A stretch of DNA of 64,000 nucleotides from contig NZ_BCRM01000012.1 in assembly GCF_001552595.1 (NCBI RefSeq), forward strand, positions 1 through 64,000, given 5' to 3'. A model generated the notes under the pieces. It was given only the letters and a program-made list of their open reading frames with translations, ran no database searches and was not told where the DNA came from. This stretch comes from Rhodococcus erythropolis NBRC 15567. Lineage in GTDB: Bacteria > Actinomycetota > Actinomycetes > Mycobacteriales > Mycobacteriaceae. Each line of letters starts with the position of its first letter. The first letter of the stretch is position 1. Of this stretch, positions 49,823 to 59,454 are shown one piece after another. A program made the position numbers and the translations under genes.

Positions 49823-50515
49823 TCACCGAAGCCTCCCATCTGGACCAGGCTCCCACCGGGCCAGTCCATCCGTCACGCGTCCTACCAACTCACCGAAGAT
49901 GTATGCGCCGTCTTCGGCGGTAGCCCCGACTGGATTGCCGAGAACGCCGTTTTGCGACACAGCGACCATACCGCCCGAACGCATTCCTGGCATCAGGTCC
50001 GCGATAGGAGACAAATTTCCTGTCTCAGCAAGGCTCATGTGCACCAAATCGGGCGAAAGGTGCAGCAATAGGCTCGTTTCAGTGTGTCCCGCGTGCGCAT
50101 CGGCACCCGCAACAGCGCACGGCACCCAAGCGGCGTCACGTCCCTCGTATCGAAGAAGTGCCACAGCTTTGGCCAGCGCGGGACCATTTCCGCCGTGGCC
50201 GTTGACGAACAGCACCCGCTTCGTCCATCTGAACGCCGACCTTCCGTATTCGACGACGAGGGTTTCCATAGCCTCGGCACCGATCGAAATCGTGCCGGCA
50301 AACCCTTCGTGTTCGCCGCTCGCCCCGTATTCGATGGCCGGGGCCACGACGACGTCGGGCAGGGCCTGTGCGACTGCTCTCGCGATCCGAGTGTCGGTAT
50401 CGAGAGGCAGGTGCGGTCCGTGTTGTTCGAAAGAACCGACCGGGACCACGACGGTGAGCGCAGTGCCCTCGAGCGCCGGACTCGGGATGGCAGCAAGGTC
50501 ACGCGGAGAACTCAT
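49823..50515 (-). CDS. mftE: Mycofactocin peptidase MftE (creatininase family)
   Basis: A 230-residue creatininase-like metallopeptidase: [20 protein letters not shown] (Glu, His and Asp metal ligands), [16 protein letters not shown] and [20 protein letters not shown]. It releases the modified C-terminal Val-Tyr of MftA as the AHDP precursor. The N-terminus matches the family from ATG 50515. Unlike the compact mftABCD arrangement, it is separated from mftD by two flavoenzyme genes, an SDR gene and an HNH gene. Confidence 0.93.
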
Positions 50516-50564
50516 CCCTCGATGGTATTGGTGCCGGCCCCTCCCACCGCAACACAGCATGCGG

Positions 50565-50596
50565 ATACACCGGAGCATGGCTGTGCCCCGGTGTAT
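50565..50596 (-). terminator. Weak terminator after the DUF222/HNH gene
   Basis: ATACACCGG (50565-50573) pairs with CCGGTGTAT (50588-50596) across a 14-base loop, 20 bases after the stop of the HNH gene and before mftE. A 9-bp stem is modest. If it works, mftEFG would need either read-through or a promoter of its own in this 100-base gap. Confidence 0.5.
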
Positions 50597-50616
50597 GAGT
50601 TTTCAGTGGTCGCGGT

Positions 50617-51855
50617 TCACGCCGCGGTGGGCGGACTGTTCCCGCCGATCGGGTGCTGATACGGATCGATCGACATCGGCGGATAGAACACCGTCTTTCG
50701 ATCCGGGCCGATCTCGACCCGCCATTCGGTGTGGTGCATCGTCCGGTGGTGGTGACCGCACAACAAGATCAGGTTGTCGAGATCTGTTGGGCCACCATCA
50801 CCCCAGTGAACAATATGATGAGCATCGCACCACCCCGACGGAGTCCCACACCCCGGAAACGCACACCCACCATCCCGAACCGCCAACGCCCGCCGCTGCG
50901 GCACCGTCGCCGTTCTCGCTTCCTTACCGCAGGCGAGCGGAACACCATTCTCATCCAACAAAATCCGCGTGACCGTGCAGTCGCACGCCAACATCCGGGC
51001 AGTATCGATACTGATCGGACCCACCCAATCCGTCCACGCAAACCCCAGTTCCTCAGTGGACGGCAGGAGGTCTTTCAACGCTTGCAGGTCCGTCATGTCT
51101 TTCGCCGACGCGGTGACCGTGATGTGCGGTTTCACCCCGCCCTCGATTGGACCCAGCCCCGCCCGCTCGTACCGGCGCAGTAGTTCGCAAAACCCGTCCG
51201 CACGCCGTAATGCCGGAGTACGCGTGTCCTTGACTCCGTCCTTCTCCGGTGTCGGAGCGGACAGGCTTGACAACAAGGTGATCAACCGGGCCCCGTTGAC
51301 CGCATCCAAGTCGCCCTTCACAGTGACCCGCCCGTACAGGCCTTTCGAGGCGTAGAACTCATTACGCTCCGAATCCTCGCCGACCGGAACACCGTCCTCA
51401 CGCTTGCCGTACTGCTTCTCGATCCGCCTAATCGCCGCCCGCACCGCATCACAATCCGCGATGTTCTTCGACGCCAACCGAAGCAGAATCCCGCGAGCCT
51501 TGTCCACATCCGCCAGGGTCATGTTCTTCGGCGGATGCTGACAAAACGACGCCACCTGACGGGCCTTCAACGCATCCACGTCACCACGGTGAAACGCATC
51601 GCCCACAACGGGTTCGAGCATCAACAACCGCGCCAACCCGACCAGCAGACTGCACTCACCGATCTCCAAATTCGTCGAACCATGCAACCACTGCGCGATC
51701 GCCCGAAAACCCTTCCCACCGAGAACCTCCCGGGAAAACATCTCCACGATCAACAACACCATCCGCGACTGCAACTCGTGCCGGGCGCGCACCAGATCCA
51801 GAACCTCACTCTTGAGGTCCTCACCATCCAGCTGCCACGCTTCGCGACTGTTCAT
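50617..51855 (-). CDS. DUF222 / HNH endonuclease domain protein (13E12 repeat type)
   Basis: A 412-residue protein. The DUF222 region (about 10-310) includes LHGSTNLEIGECSLLVGLARLL and RLITLLSSLSAPTPEKDG. The C-terminal HNH motif is complete: RDGGCAFPGCGTPSGWCDAHHIVHWGDGGPTDLDNLILLCGHHHRTMHH. This is the REP13E12-like family, found in several copies in many actinobacteria. I use ATG 51855; a TTG lies two codons earlier and no clear ribosome site is seen. A LexA-type box sits 14 bases upstream. The gene interrupts the mft operon and is not known to act in mycofactocin synthesis. Confidence 0.9.
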   Translation of the reverse strand: MNSREAWQLDGEDLKSEVLDLVRARHELQSRMVLLIVEMFSREVLGGKGFRAIAQWLHGSTNLEIGECSLLVGLARLLMLEPVVGDAFHRGDVDALKARQVASFCQHPPKNMTLADVDKARGILLRLASKNIADCDAVRAAIRRIEKQYGKREDGVPVGEDSERNEFYASKGLYGRVTVKGDLDAVNGARLITLLSSLSAPTPEKDGVKDTRTPALRRADGFCELLRRYERAGLGPIEGGVKPHITVTASAKDMTDLQALKDLLPSTEELGFAWTDWVGPISIDTARMLACDCTVTRILLDENGVPLACGKEARTATVPQRRALAVRDGGCAFPGCGTPSGWCDAHHIVHWGDGGPTDLDNLILLCGHHHRTMHHTEWRVEIGPDRKTVFYPPMSIDPYQHPIGGNSPPTAA

Positions 51856-51868
51856 GCTCAAAGTTTAA

Positions 51869-51884
51869 TCGAACATACTTTCGA
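51869..51884 (-). promoter_or_regulatory. LexA/SOS-box-like operator of the HNH gene
   Basis: TCGAACATACTTTCGA (plus strand) matches the actinobacterial SOS box TCGAAC-N4-GTTCGA at 11 of 12 defined bases. It lies just upstream of the HNH gene start. 13E12-type genes in M. tuberculosis are known to carry SOS boxes, which supports LexA control here. Confidence 0.75.
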
Positions 51885-51907
51885 TAACCATAGACAAAAC
51901 GGACGAC

Positions 51908-53857
51908 TTATATCGCCAACGCAGCCAGATGCCCCTCGATGACCGCTGCGTGCGAACGTCTCGGGGACAGGGCGTCACCGATGCGGAATATCTCGAAAGA
52001 ACTTCCCTGCAAGGAGTTCCACAACTCGTCGACAGGTTCCTGCTGTGTCGCGAAGACCACCCAGTCGACCGCAACTTCCTCGACCACACCCGTCGGAAGG
52101 TGAACCAAGCTCACGAGCGGCGAGGCTCCAGTGCTCACCGAAGTCACCATCAGATCCGTCCGTTGCGCGATCGACTTCTCGAACGCCCGGCGGTTCCACC
52201 CCTCGAAATCCAGGGTGACGCTCAGATCTTGGGCAACCACCATGCCGTTGGTCGCGATCGTGACAGCGCAACCTCGATCAGCCAGGAATTCCGCCACCGA
52301 CGTACCTTGATGGAATCCCAACTCGTCGTATACGAGCACCGTTCCGCTCGGTAGAACCCTGCCGTCGAGAACGTCTCGAACACTTACGACACGCTCTGAT
52401 CCACCCGCCCACGTTGGGCGCACGGGCCGCGCCCCGGTTGCGATCACTACCACGTCGGGCGCCCTTTCCTCCACAATCGCAAGGTCAGCTCCAACACCCA
52501 GCTCGATCGTCACACCGCTTCGGCGACACTCCGATTCGAGATTTCGGACGAGGTCGGCGAGCTCCCGTCGAGCGGGGACCACCGAGGCGGTAAGAATCTG
52601 TCCGCCGAGTCTTCGTTCACGCTCGAACAGCGTCACCGCATGACCTCGCTGGGCCGCGGTGGCCGCAGCTTGCAGGCCGGCCGGGCCGCCGCCAACTACC
52701 ACCACCGTGCGGCCCCGTCGCCGCGGCATCGGCAGTGGGACCGATTCCCGACCGGCGCGCGGATTTTCGGTGCACCCCAACCAACGCCCCAGACCCATCC
52801 GCCCGACGCATTCCTGGTTGCAGGACAGGCAGGTTCGCACCTGTGACGATTGACCGGCACGCGCCTTGTTCACAAAATCCGGATCGGCGATCTGCCCGCG
52901 AACTACGCCCACCAGATCGCATACACCGTCCTCGAGTGCAGCTTCGGCTTGTTCCGGCGTCTTGAAACGGCCGACTCCGACGACTGGAAGATCGACGACC
53001 TCCCTGATCGCAGACGGGACGAAGTTGGCGTAGCCGGTGGGTACAGCCATCGATGCTTCGACCAGATGCAGTGTTTCCGTGGCCATTCCGACGGTGGTGT
53101 TGATGTAGTCGACGTGACCGTCAGCTTCGATCAGTTGGGCGGTGGTTACCGCGTCGGACAGTTCGATGCCACCCCGCGTTCCTTCGTATCCACTCAGGCG
53201 CACACCGAGCACACGATCCGGTCCGATGGCCTTACGCAGTACCCCGAGCACTTCGAGAAGGAAACGCGCACGATTCGCCACGCCCCCGCCGTAGCGATCG
53301 GTGCGCAGGTTAGTCGAGGGTGCGAGAAACGCGCGCACGACGGACGACTGCGACGCCTGCAATTCCACCCCGTCGAAGCCACCGGCGACGCAGTTGCGCG
53401 CAACAAGGGCGAACCCTGCGAGAATCTCGGCGATGTCCGCGTCGTCGACAGCTTTGGGCACCTCGCGGAACAACGGATCCGCAACGGCGCTCGGCGCCAA
53501 CAGCGGCGATCGCGAATAGGTTCCAGCGCCCTGACCCCCATTGTGGTTGATCTGCGCGAGAATCGACGAACCATGCGCATGAACGGCGTCGGTGATCCGC
53601 CGGTATCCCTCGATCGCTTCCGGCCGATAGCCCGCAATCATCTTCTCGTACGGTCGATCCGAAGGATGCGTCGAGTGTTCCTCGGTGATGATCAGACCCG
53701 CACCGCCGCGTGCCCGCGCCTCGTAGTAGCTCGCGTGCTGCTCCGTCGGCAACCCGTTCTCCGCGTAATTGGTCAGGTGTGCGGAGAACACGACCCGATT
53801 GCGGAGTGTCAGGTTGCCCAGGCGCAGTGGCGCGAAGAGGCGCGGGTACGGCGTCAT
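51908..53857 (-). CDS. Mycofactocin-associated FadH/OYE-family flavoprotein (1 of 2)
   Basis: A 649-residue 2,4-dienoyl-CoA-reductase-like protein. An OYE-type FMN barrel (LFAPLRLGNLTLRNRVV at the start) is followed by a 4Fe-4S cluster motif CLSCNQECVG with the fourth Cys in LGCTENP (about residues 345-370), then FAD and NAD(P) Rossmann parts (VVVVGGGPAGLQAA). Two OYE families are tied by genome context to mycofactocin; their substrate is unknown. It starts in a one-base TGATG overlap with the SDR gene. Confidence 0.9.
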   Translation of the reverse strand: MTPYPRLFAPLRLGNLTLRNRVVFSAHLTNYAENGLPTEQHASYYEARARGGAGLIITEEHSTHPSDRPYEKMIAGYRPEAIEGYRRITDAVHAHGSSILAQINHNGGQGAGTYSRSPLLAPSAVADPLFREVPKAVDDADIAEILAGFALVARNCVAGGFDGVELQASQSSVVRAFLAPSTNLRTDRYGGGVANRARFLLEVLGVLRKAIGPDRVLGVRLSGYEGTRGGIELSDAVTTAQLIEADGHVDYINTTVGMATETLHLVEASMAVPTGYANFVPSAIREVVDLPVVGVGRFKTPEQAEAALEDGVCDLVGVVRGQIADPDFVNKARAGQSSQVRTCLSCNQECVGRMGLGRWLGCTENPRAGRESVPLPMPRRRGRTVVVVGGGPAGLQAAATAAQRGHAVTLFERERRLGGQILTASVVPARRELADLVRNLESECRRSGVTIELGVGADLAIVEERAPDVVVIATGARPVRPTWAGGSERVVSVRDVLDGRVLPSGTVLVYDELGFHQGTSVAEFLADRGCAVTIATNGMVVAQDLSVTLDFEGWNRRAFEKSIAQRTDLMVTSVSTGASPLVSLVHLPTGVVEEVAVDWVVFATQQEPVDELWNSLQGSSFEIFRIGDALSPRRSHAAVIEGHLAALAI

Positions 53858-54684
53858 CAGACCTTGGAGTTCCCTTGATCGAGAGCGATATGACTTGCCG
53901 TGACGGTGCGTGAACCGTCACCCGCGAGCCACAGAACGGTATCGGCGATCTCGTCGGGTTCGGCGAACGCGATGTCCGAGAGGATCGGAGTGAAGTTGGG
54001 AAGGTACTGCGGAAACTTTGCAAACACCTCGAGCGCACCCTGGTCGACCCCCATCGGCGTATTTACTCCGTAAGGGTGGATCGAGTTGACCCTGATCTTG
54101 TACTCCCCCAGTTCCTTTGCCGCGGCCTGCGTCAGACCGACGAGACCGAACTTGGCGCTCGCGTAGTGCGCCTGTCCGGGCAGCGCCTTGAGTCCGGCCA
54201 CCGAACTGACTACGATGATCGATCCACCGCGCCCACCTTCGATGATCGCCGGCACCGATGCCTTGAGGGTTTTCCAGACTCCGGTCAGGTTGATGTCGAT
54301 CAGGGTTTCCCACTGCTCGTCCGACATTTCCCAGAATCGATTCCAGTTACAGACCCCGGCATTGGCGACCACGATGTCGAGGCGTCCGAACTGCTCGACA
54401 CCGTCCTTGACCACCGCGGTGAGCGCTGCGCCGTCACGGACATCGACCTCGCGGGCGAGGATCTTCCCACCCTCCGCTTCGACCAGACGTATCGTCTCGG
54501 CAAAGTCCTCGGAAGTTGCTGCGTCGTAAGAATTGTCCGACGCCACCGACGCGCACACGTCGACTGCGATGATCGCTGCTCCCTCGCGCGCCATCTTGAC
54601 CGCGTGCGCACGTCCTTGACCGCGCGCTGCGCCGGTGATGAAAGCAACGCGACCTTCGAGCGAACGAACTGAACCCTGTGTCAT
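53857..54684 (-). CDS. Mycofactocin-coupled SDR-family oxidoreductase
   Basis: A 275-residue short-chain dehydrogenase: TGAARGQGRAHA cofactor motif (about 17-28), VVANAGV, IIVVSSVAG and catalytic HYASAKFG. It has the extra segment after the second beta strand (VDVCASVASDNSYDAATSEDFAETIRLVEA) that marks the mycofactocin-coupled SDR subgroup, thought to lock NAD(H) in place so that mycofactocin acts as external electron carrier. It lies between two OYE genes, with a four-base and a one-base overlap, so the three are cotranslated and may work on one compound. Confidence 0.93.
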   Translation of the reverse strand: MTQGSVRSLEGRVAFITGAARGQGRAHAVKMAREGAAIIAVDVCASVASDNSYDAATSEDFAETIRLVEAEGGKILAREVDVRDGAALTAVVKDGVEQFGRLDIVVANAGVCNWNRFWEMSDEQWETLIDINLTGVWKTLKASVPAIIEGGRGGSIIVVSSVAGLKALPGQAHYASAKFGLVGLTQAAAKELGEYKIRVNSIHPYGVNTPMGVDQGALEVFAKFPQYLPNFTPILSDIAFAEPDEIADTVLWLAGDGSRTVTASHIALDQGNSKV

Positions 54685-56612
54685 GAGATAGCCCTCTCTG
54701 CAGAATTGAAACTCGTTCTAGTAGTAAACCCTGCAAAGCGACCTTCGCGGATGGATTCGAGAACAGTTCTCGGGGCAACCGAGTCACCCACCTGGATGTC
54801 GGCCGCTTCCTTCAGCGTTTCGTTCGGCAGACGATGCGAGCAGTCGATCACCACTTCACACTCGAGCTGTGAGCGCTCGCGGGTATGGACGTGCTCGACG
54901 CAGACGACCCCTGAGGCGATTTCGATGACACGGGACGCGAGCACCCTGGTGACCCCGGCCTGCTGGATGCGCGTGTTGGCGCCGACCAGATCCCCACTCG
55001 CACCGAGCCTCGAACCGACGATGCTGTCCGGAGTCACAATCGAGGCGGAGACGCCCTGGGCCGCGAGTGCTTCTGCGAGCGCCACCGCGATCGGTCCACC
55101 GAGCGGATCGATCAGCGCGACCGGACCCGGCCCCACGGTGGTCAACTTCTCGAAGGCTTCCGACGCATCCAACCACCGAACCGAATCGTCGACCGGATAC
55201 GTCGGCGGCCGCGCAGCGCTACCGGTGGCAAAAACAATCAACTCGCCCCGACTACGTGCGTCACTCAGGTCCTGCGCCTCGACCGCCGCCCCGGTCCGCA
55301 TCGTCACGCCGCTACGACGGCATTCGTCCTCGAGCCACTGTGCGAGGAGTGTGAACCGGCTGCGGCCGTCACCTCGCGCAAAAGTTCGGATCATGCCGCC
55401 GAACTGCGATGAACTCTCGACGAGTGTGACCGAGTGCCCCGCCACCGCCGAGATCCGCGCGGCTTCCATCCCGGCGGGGCCACCCCCCACGACCAGCACG
55501 GCTCCCGGTGTCGAAATCTGCTCTCGCTCATCGGGGTCCACCGTCTCGAAACCCGCGCTCGGATTCCCCACGCACGTCACGACCGGGTTGCGAGGATCAC
55601 GCACGAGGCACGTCTGATTGCAGAGCACACACGGCCGTGGACGATCACCGCGCGCGGCTTTCACGACCAGGTCCGGGTCCGCGATCTGGGCCCTGGTCAT
55701 CTCGACGAACTCGGCCACTTCCAGCGCTGCACGAGCGTCGGCGATGTCCACGACGCTCCCCTGCACGACAACCGGAATCGAGACCGCGGCCTTGATCTCA
55801 CGGCACAGATCGAGGTTGAAGTTCGGCGGGCAGTGAAAGTCAGGGCGGTACCCCTCTGACGAATAGAGTCCGCCACGAACGACGACAAGGAGATCGAGTA
55901 GTGGCGACAGATCGCGTGCAAAACAGGCGGCGAGATCGGGTGTCAGTCCCGCCCATGGCGCTTCCTCGTCGCAGGACAACCGCAGGGAGACAACGTGGTC
56001 CGACCCGACTTCCTCGCGCACTGCCGAGATGATCTCGCGAACAAGGGCAACGCGATCAGTGCCGTATCGGTCTTGCCGAGTGTTGGTCAGACCCGAAAGG
56101 AACTGTCGCAGAATGCTTCGAGGACCGGCATCGAGTTCCACTCCGTCCATTCCCGAAGCGATGGCCATTGCCGACGCTTCACGAAAGCCGGCCATCAACT
56201 GGTCGATTTCCGGCTGCCCCATTGCCATCGGCAACTCACGCGTCACCGGGTCGGCCACTCTTGACGGTCCCCACAGCACCGATTGGGAGTAGGCGCTCGA
56301 TCCCTGCATCCCGGTATGACCGAGCCCGGCAAGAACCAGCGTCCCGTACGGAGCACATGCAGCCGCGATCGACTGCCACCCCGGGCCGCACTCCGACGCC
56401 AGCGGTGCCCGCTCGTACGGCCAGTCGTTCTCCAATACCGAGGCCACTTCGGTGACGACGATTCCGGCTCCGCCCTCGGCGCGGCGCTGGTAGTACGCAC
56501 GGTGCCGATCGGAAAGTGATCTTCCCACAGCCAGATTGGTCTCATGCGGACCGAAAACAACCCTGGACCGGACGAGGCGTCCGGCCAGGGTTGCGTGTTC
56601 GTCGAGTGTCAA
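54681..56612 (-). CDS. Mycofactocin-associated FadH/OYE-family flavoprotein (2 of 2)
   Basis: A 643-residue paralogue of the 51908 protein: OYE barrel (RSRVVFGPHETNLA), 4Fe-4S motif CVLCNQTCLV with a fourth Cys in VTCVGNP (about 330-355), then VLVVGGGPAGMEAARIS for FAD. The N-terminus is shorter than in the other copy. The start is probably the TTG at 56612, 26 bases after mftD; no strong ribosome site is present, so the exact start is uncertain. It overlaps the SDR gene by four bases. Confidence 0.88.
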   Translation of the reverse strand: MTLDEHATLAGRLVRSRVVFGPHETNLAVGRSLSDRHRAYYQRRAEGGAGIVVTEVASVLENDWPYERAPLASECGPGWQSIAAACAPYGTLVLAGLGHTGMQGSSAYSQSVLWGPSRVADPVTRELPMAMGQPEIDQLMAGFREASAMAIASGMDGVELDAGPRSILRQFLSGLTNTRQDRYGTDRVALVREIISAVREEVGSDHVVSLRLSCDEEAPWAGLTPDLAACFARDLSPLLDLLVVVRGGLYSSEGYRPDFHCPPNFNLDLCREIKAAVSIPVVVQGSVVDIADARAALEVAEFVEMTRAQIADPDLVVKAARGDRPRPCVLCNQTCLVRDPRNPVVTCVGNPSAGFETVDPDEREQISTPGAVLVVGGGPAGMEAARISAVAGHSVTLVESSSQFGGMIRTFARGDGRSRFTLLAQWLEDECRRSGVTMRTGAAVEAQDLSDARSRGELIVFATGSAARPPTYPVDDSVRWLDASEAFEKLTTVGPGPVALIDPLGGPIAVALAEALAAQGVSASIVTPDSIVGSRLGASGDLVGANTRIQQAGVTRVLASRVIEIASGVVCVEHVHTRERSQLECEVVIDCSHRLPNETLKEAADIQVGDSVAPRTVLESIREGRFAGFTTRTSFNSAERAIS

Positions 56613-56638
56613 CTCACAGCTCTATCGGAACCGCAATC

Positions 56639-57817
56639 TCAGCTGGCGCCCAGTGAGCGTGTGAAGCCTTCCGGGATCACCAGGTCTGCCGGGCTCAGTT
56701 CGGTGATGGACGAGTGGCCAAGGCCCATCAGCCCCGAGTCGATGCCCATCCGCATCAGGTCGAGCACGTTCTCGACACCGGCCTGGCCGTTTGCCGAGAG
56801 ACCCCACAGGTAGGCGCGCCCGAGCATGACGGCCTTGGCTCCGAGTGCGAGCGCCTTGACGACGTCGCCGCCGCGTCGAATGCCGCCGTCGAGAACAACT
56901 TCCACCTGATCGCCCACGGCCTCGGCAATGCCCGGGAGCACGCGGATCGGCGCGGGGGTGCCGTCGAGGTTGTTACCACCGTGGTTGGAGACCGAGATAG
57001 CGGAGACACCGGCGTCGACAGCTCGCTTGGCGTCGTCGATGCGCATGATGCCCTTGAGCATGAACGGTCCACCCCACTGCTCACGAAGCCAGGCGATGTC
57101 TTCCCACGTCGGAAGCGGGGTCTGCATCCACTCGCCGTACGCACCGAAGAACGTCGGTGCCAGCTGGCCGGGAGCCGCGAGGTTGGGTGTTGTCAGGTCG
57201 GGGATCTTGCCGGTCTTGGCATACTCCAACAACCACTTCGGGCGCATGATGCCCTCGGGCGCGAACTGGAACATCGCCTTGAGGTCCATCTTCTCGGGGA
57301 TGGCCGGGCTGCCCCAGTCGCGGCCGTACGAGAACGACCAGTCGGTGGTGACGATCAGGCCCTTGGCACCGGCAGCGCGAGCGCGCTCCATACGCTGCAC
57401 GAGCACGTCGCGGCTGCCGACCCAATACATCTGGAAGAAGACCTGCGGGTTGGCCGCGGCAACTTCCTCGATGGACTTGCTGGCGAAAGAACTCAGTCCG
57501 ATGGCTGTTCCCCGTGCTGCAGCCGCACGAGCTACCGCTACCTCACCGTCGGGGTGCACTGCCTGCACACCGGTCGGTGAAATCATGACTGGCATCGAAA
57601 TGTCCTGGCCCATAATGGTGGTGGACATCTCGCGCTTGTCCGACAGTCCCGCAGCGTGAGGAGCGAAACCCAGTTCACTGAATGCCGCGACGTTGTCGTC
57701 GACCGTCAGCCCTTTCTCGGATCCCGCCACCAACGCCGCGTACACGGACTTGGGCAACCTCTTCTTAGCACGGCGCTGTGCTTCTGCCACCGTCTCGAAG
57801 AAAGCATTCTTAGCCAT
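56639..57817 (-). CDS. mftD: Pre-mycofactocin synthase MftD (FMN-dependent)
   Basis: A 392-residue member of the alpha-hydroxyacid oxidase/lactate dehydrogenase flavoprotein family: MPVMISPTGVQAVHPDGE, TTDWSFSYGRDWG, ISVSNHGGNNLDGTPAP (catalytic His) and VVLDGGIRRGGDVVKALALGAKAVMLGR (FMN phosphate). MftD oxidatively deaminates AHDP to give pre-mycofactocin with its redox-active dicarbonyl. ATG 57817 with AGAGAGG upstream was chosen; a frame extension to 57904 overlaps mftC. Confidence 0.95.
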   Translation of the reverse strand: MAKNAFFETVAEAQRRAKKRLPKSVYAALVAGSEKGLTVDDNVAAFSELGFAPHAAGLSDKREMSTTIMGQDISMPVMISPTGVQAVHPDGEVAVARAAAARGTAIGLSSFASKSIEEVAAANPQVFFQMYWVGSRDVLVQRMERARAAGAKGLIVTTDWSFSYGRDWGSPAIPEKMDLKAMFQFAPEGIMRPKWLLEYAKTGKIPDLTTPNLAAPGQLAPTFFGAYGEWMQTPLPTWEDIAWLREQWGGPFMLKGIMRIDDAKRAVDAGVSAISVSNHGGNNLDGTPAPIRVLPGIAEAVGDQVEVVLDGGIRRGGDVVKALALGAKAVMLGRAYLWGLSANGQAGVENVLDLMRMGIDSGLMGLGHSSITELSPADLVIPEGFTRSLGAS

Positions 57818-57872
57818 TGAACTGACCTCTCTGGGGTGCAGCTTTCGCCGCACTGTCGGTATCGCGCAGTAG

Positions 57873-59090
57873 TTACTGCATTCCCGCAAGCGGGTTTTCG
57901 TCACAAATCTTGGCGGGCGGACGCATCATCAGTGTCAGTGGCACCGATGCACGTGGGGTCTTGCGTTGACCGGAACGGGAGTGATCCACACTTGACTTCG
58001 GGACCTCTCCCGCCGACGCCAATGCCATTTCACCGTTGCCGATGACGCACTCGGGGTCAGGTCCGTCCATCGGCAGTCCGGTGAAGAACTTGGCTGCCAT
58101 GCAGCCACCCCGGCAGGAGTCGTAGTGATTGCACTTGCTGCAGGCGCCACCGGTCTGCGGCGAGCGCAGCTCCTCGAACAGGTCCGAGTGCTGCCAGACT
58201 TCCTGGAATCCACCGTCTTTCACGATGTTTCCGGCGAGGAACTGCTCGTGAATCGCGAACGGGCATGCGTACACGTCACCGACCGGGTCGATCAGGCACA
58301 CGACGCGGCCCGCGCCACAGAGATTGAGACCGGGCAGTGCATCGCCGAACGCGGAGAGGTGGAAGAACGAGTCGCCCGTCAGGACGCCTTCGCCGTTGGC
58401 CACCAACCAGTTGTAGAGCTCACGCTGCTGCTCAGGGCGTGGGTGCAGGTCGTCCCACACGTCGGCGCCGCGGCCCGAAGGGCGCAGTCGAGTGATGCGC
58501 AGGGTCGCGTCGTACTTGTCCGCGAGAGCCTTGAACTCGTCGAGCTGACTGACGTTGTGCCGCGTGACGACCACCGAAATCTTGGCGTCCTTGAAGCCGG
58601 CTTCCTTCAGGTTCGCGAGAGCCCGCTCGGCCATTGCGAACGAACCAGGCCCGCGCACAGCGTCATTGACTTCAGCGGTGGCACCGTCGATGGAAATCTG
58701 CACGTCGACGTAGTCACTGGCCGCAAGCCGTGCCGCGACCTTCTTGTCGATCTTCACGCCGTTGGTGGAGAACTTCACACCAACCTGGTGGTCCGTTGCG
58801 TAATCGACGAGCTCCCAGAAGTCGGAGCGTACCGTCGGCTCGCCGCCACCGATGTTGACGTAGAAGACCTGCATACGCTGCAGCTCGTCGATGATGGACT
58901 TGCACTGTTCGGTGCTCAGCTCGTTGGGGTCACGACGACCCGACGACGAAAGGCAGTGCACGCAGGACAGGTTGCAGGCGTAGGTGAGTTCCCACGTCAG
59001 GCAGATGGGGGCGTCGAGTCCGAGTTCGAACTGATCGACGAGGCGACCCACCTTGGCGGGCGGGGAGGGCTGTTCAAGAACTGAGGTCAT
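57873..59090 (-). CDS. mftC: Mycofactocin radical SAM maturase MftC
   Basis: A 405-residue radical SAM enzyme. CNLSCVHC (about residues 38-45) binds the SAM cluster. The SPASM region carries further cysteines: LCGAGRVVCLIDPVGDVYACPF and GACSKCNHYDSCRGGCMAAKF...DPECVIG. It performs oxidative decarboxylation of the C-terminal Tyr of MftA and then Val-Tyr crosslinking, aided by MftB. A tail of about 45 residues after the last cluster is Ser/Pro/Arg-rich. ATG 59090 was chosen where similarity begins. Confidence 0.96.
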   Translation of the reverse strand: MTSVLEQPSPPAKVGRLVDQFELGLDAPICLTWELTYACNLSCVHCLSSSGRRDPNELSTEQCKSIIDELQRMQVFYVNIGGGEPTVRSDFWELVDYATDHQVGVKFSTNGVKIDKKVAARLAASDYVDVQISIDGATAEVNDAVRGPGSFAMAERALANLKEAGFKDAKISVVVTRHNVSQLDEFKALADKYDATLRITRLRPSGRGADVWDDLHPRPEQQRELYNWLVANGEGVLTGDSFFHLSAFGDALPGLNLCGAGRVVCLIDPVGDVYACPFAIHEQFLAGNIVKDGGFQEVWQHSDLFEELRSPQTGGACSKCNHYDSCRGGCMAAKFFTGLPMDGPDPECVIGNGEMALASAGEVPKSSVDHSRSGQRKTPRASVPLTLMMRPPAKICDENPLAGMQ

Positions 59091-59166
59091 GGCTGTGTCC
59101 TCGCGAAGAAATGAAGCGGGCGAACGTGCAGAAGGGCTGTTCCGCACGTGGGGGCGAGCGTCTGGC

Positions 59167-59454
59167 TCAGACAGGCACGATCATGTGCGAATCGGCGAGA
59201 GTGCTCAGCGCGCGGGCATATTGGGGAGCCGCGTCATCTTCGATGCCTTGCGCACGTAGTGCGGACCGGACATCAGGATGGTCTGGCAACGCCTTGACCA
59301 CCGCAACGATGGTCGTGTTCTTCAGGAACGACAGCTTGCGCGTTCCGAAGTGGTAGAGCAACGCCCCGAAAGGTTCGGGGCGAAGCGCTACCTGCGGGTG
59401 GAGTTTCCACCCCGCATCGAGATCCAAAGCAGACACGGTCAGTACACGCCGCAC
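59167..59454 (-). CDS. mftB: Mycofactocin RiPP chaperone MftB
   Basis: A 95-residue PqqD-like RiPP recognition protein with the family core WKLHPQVALRPEPFGALLYH and FGTRKLSFLKN. It binds the MftA leader and presents it to MftC. A GTG at 59454 would overlap mftA by 16 bases; a second GTG at 59436, just after the mftA stop, would give 89 residues and is an equally good start. The frame is certain, the start is not. Confidence 0.93.
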   Translation of the reverse strand: MRRVLTVSALDLDAGWKLHPQVALRPEPFGALLYHFGTRKLSFLKNTTIVAVVKALPDHPDVRSALRAQGIEDDAAPQYARALSTLADSHMIVPV

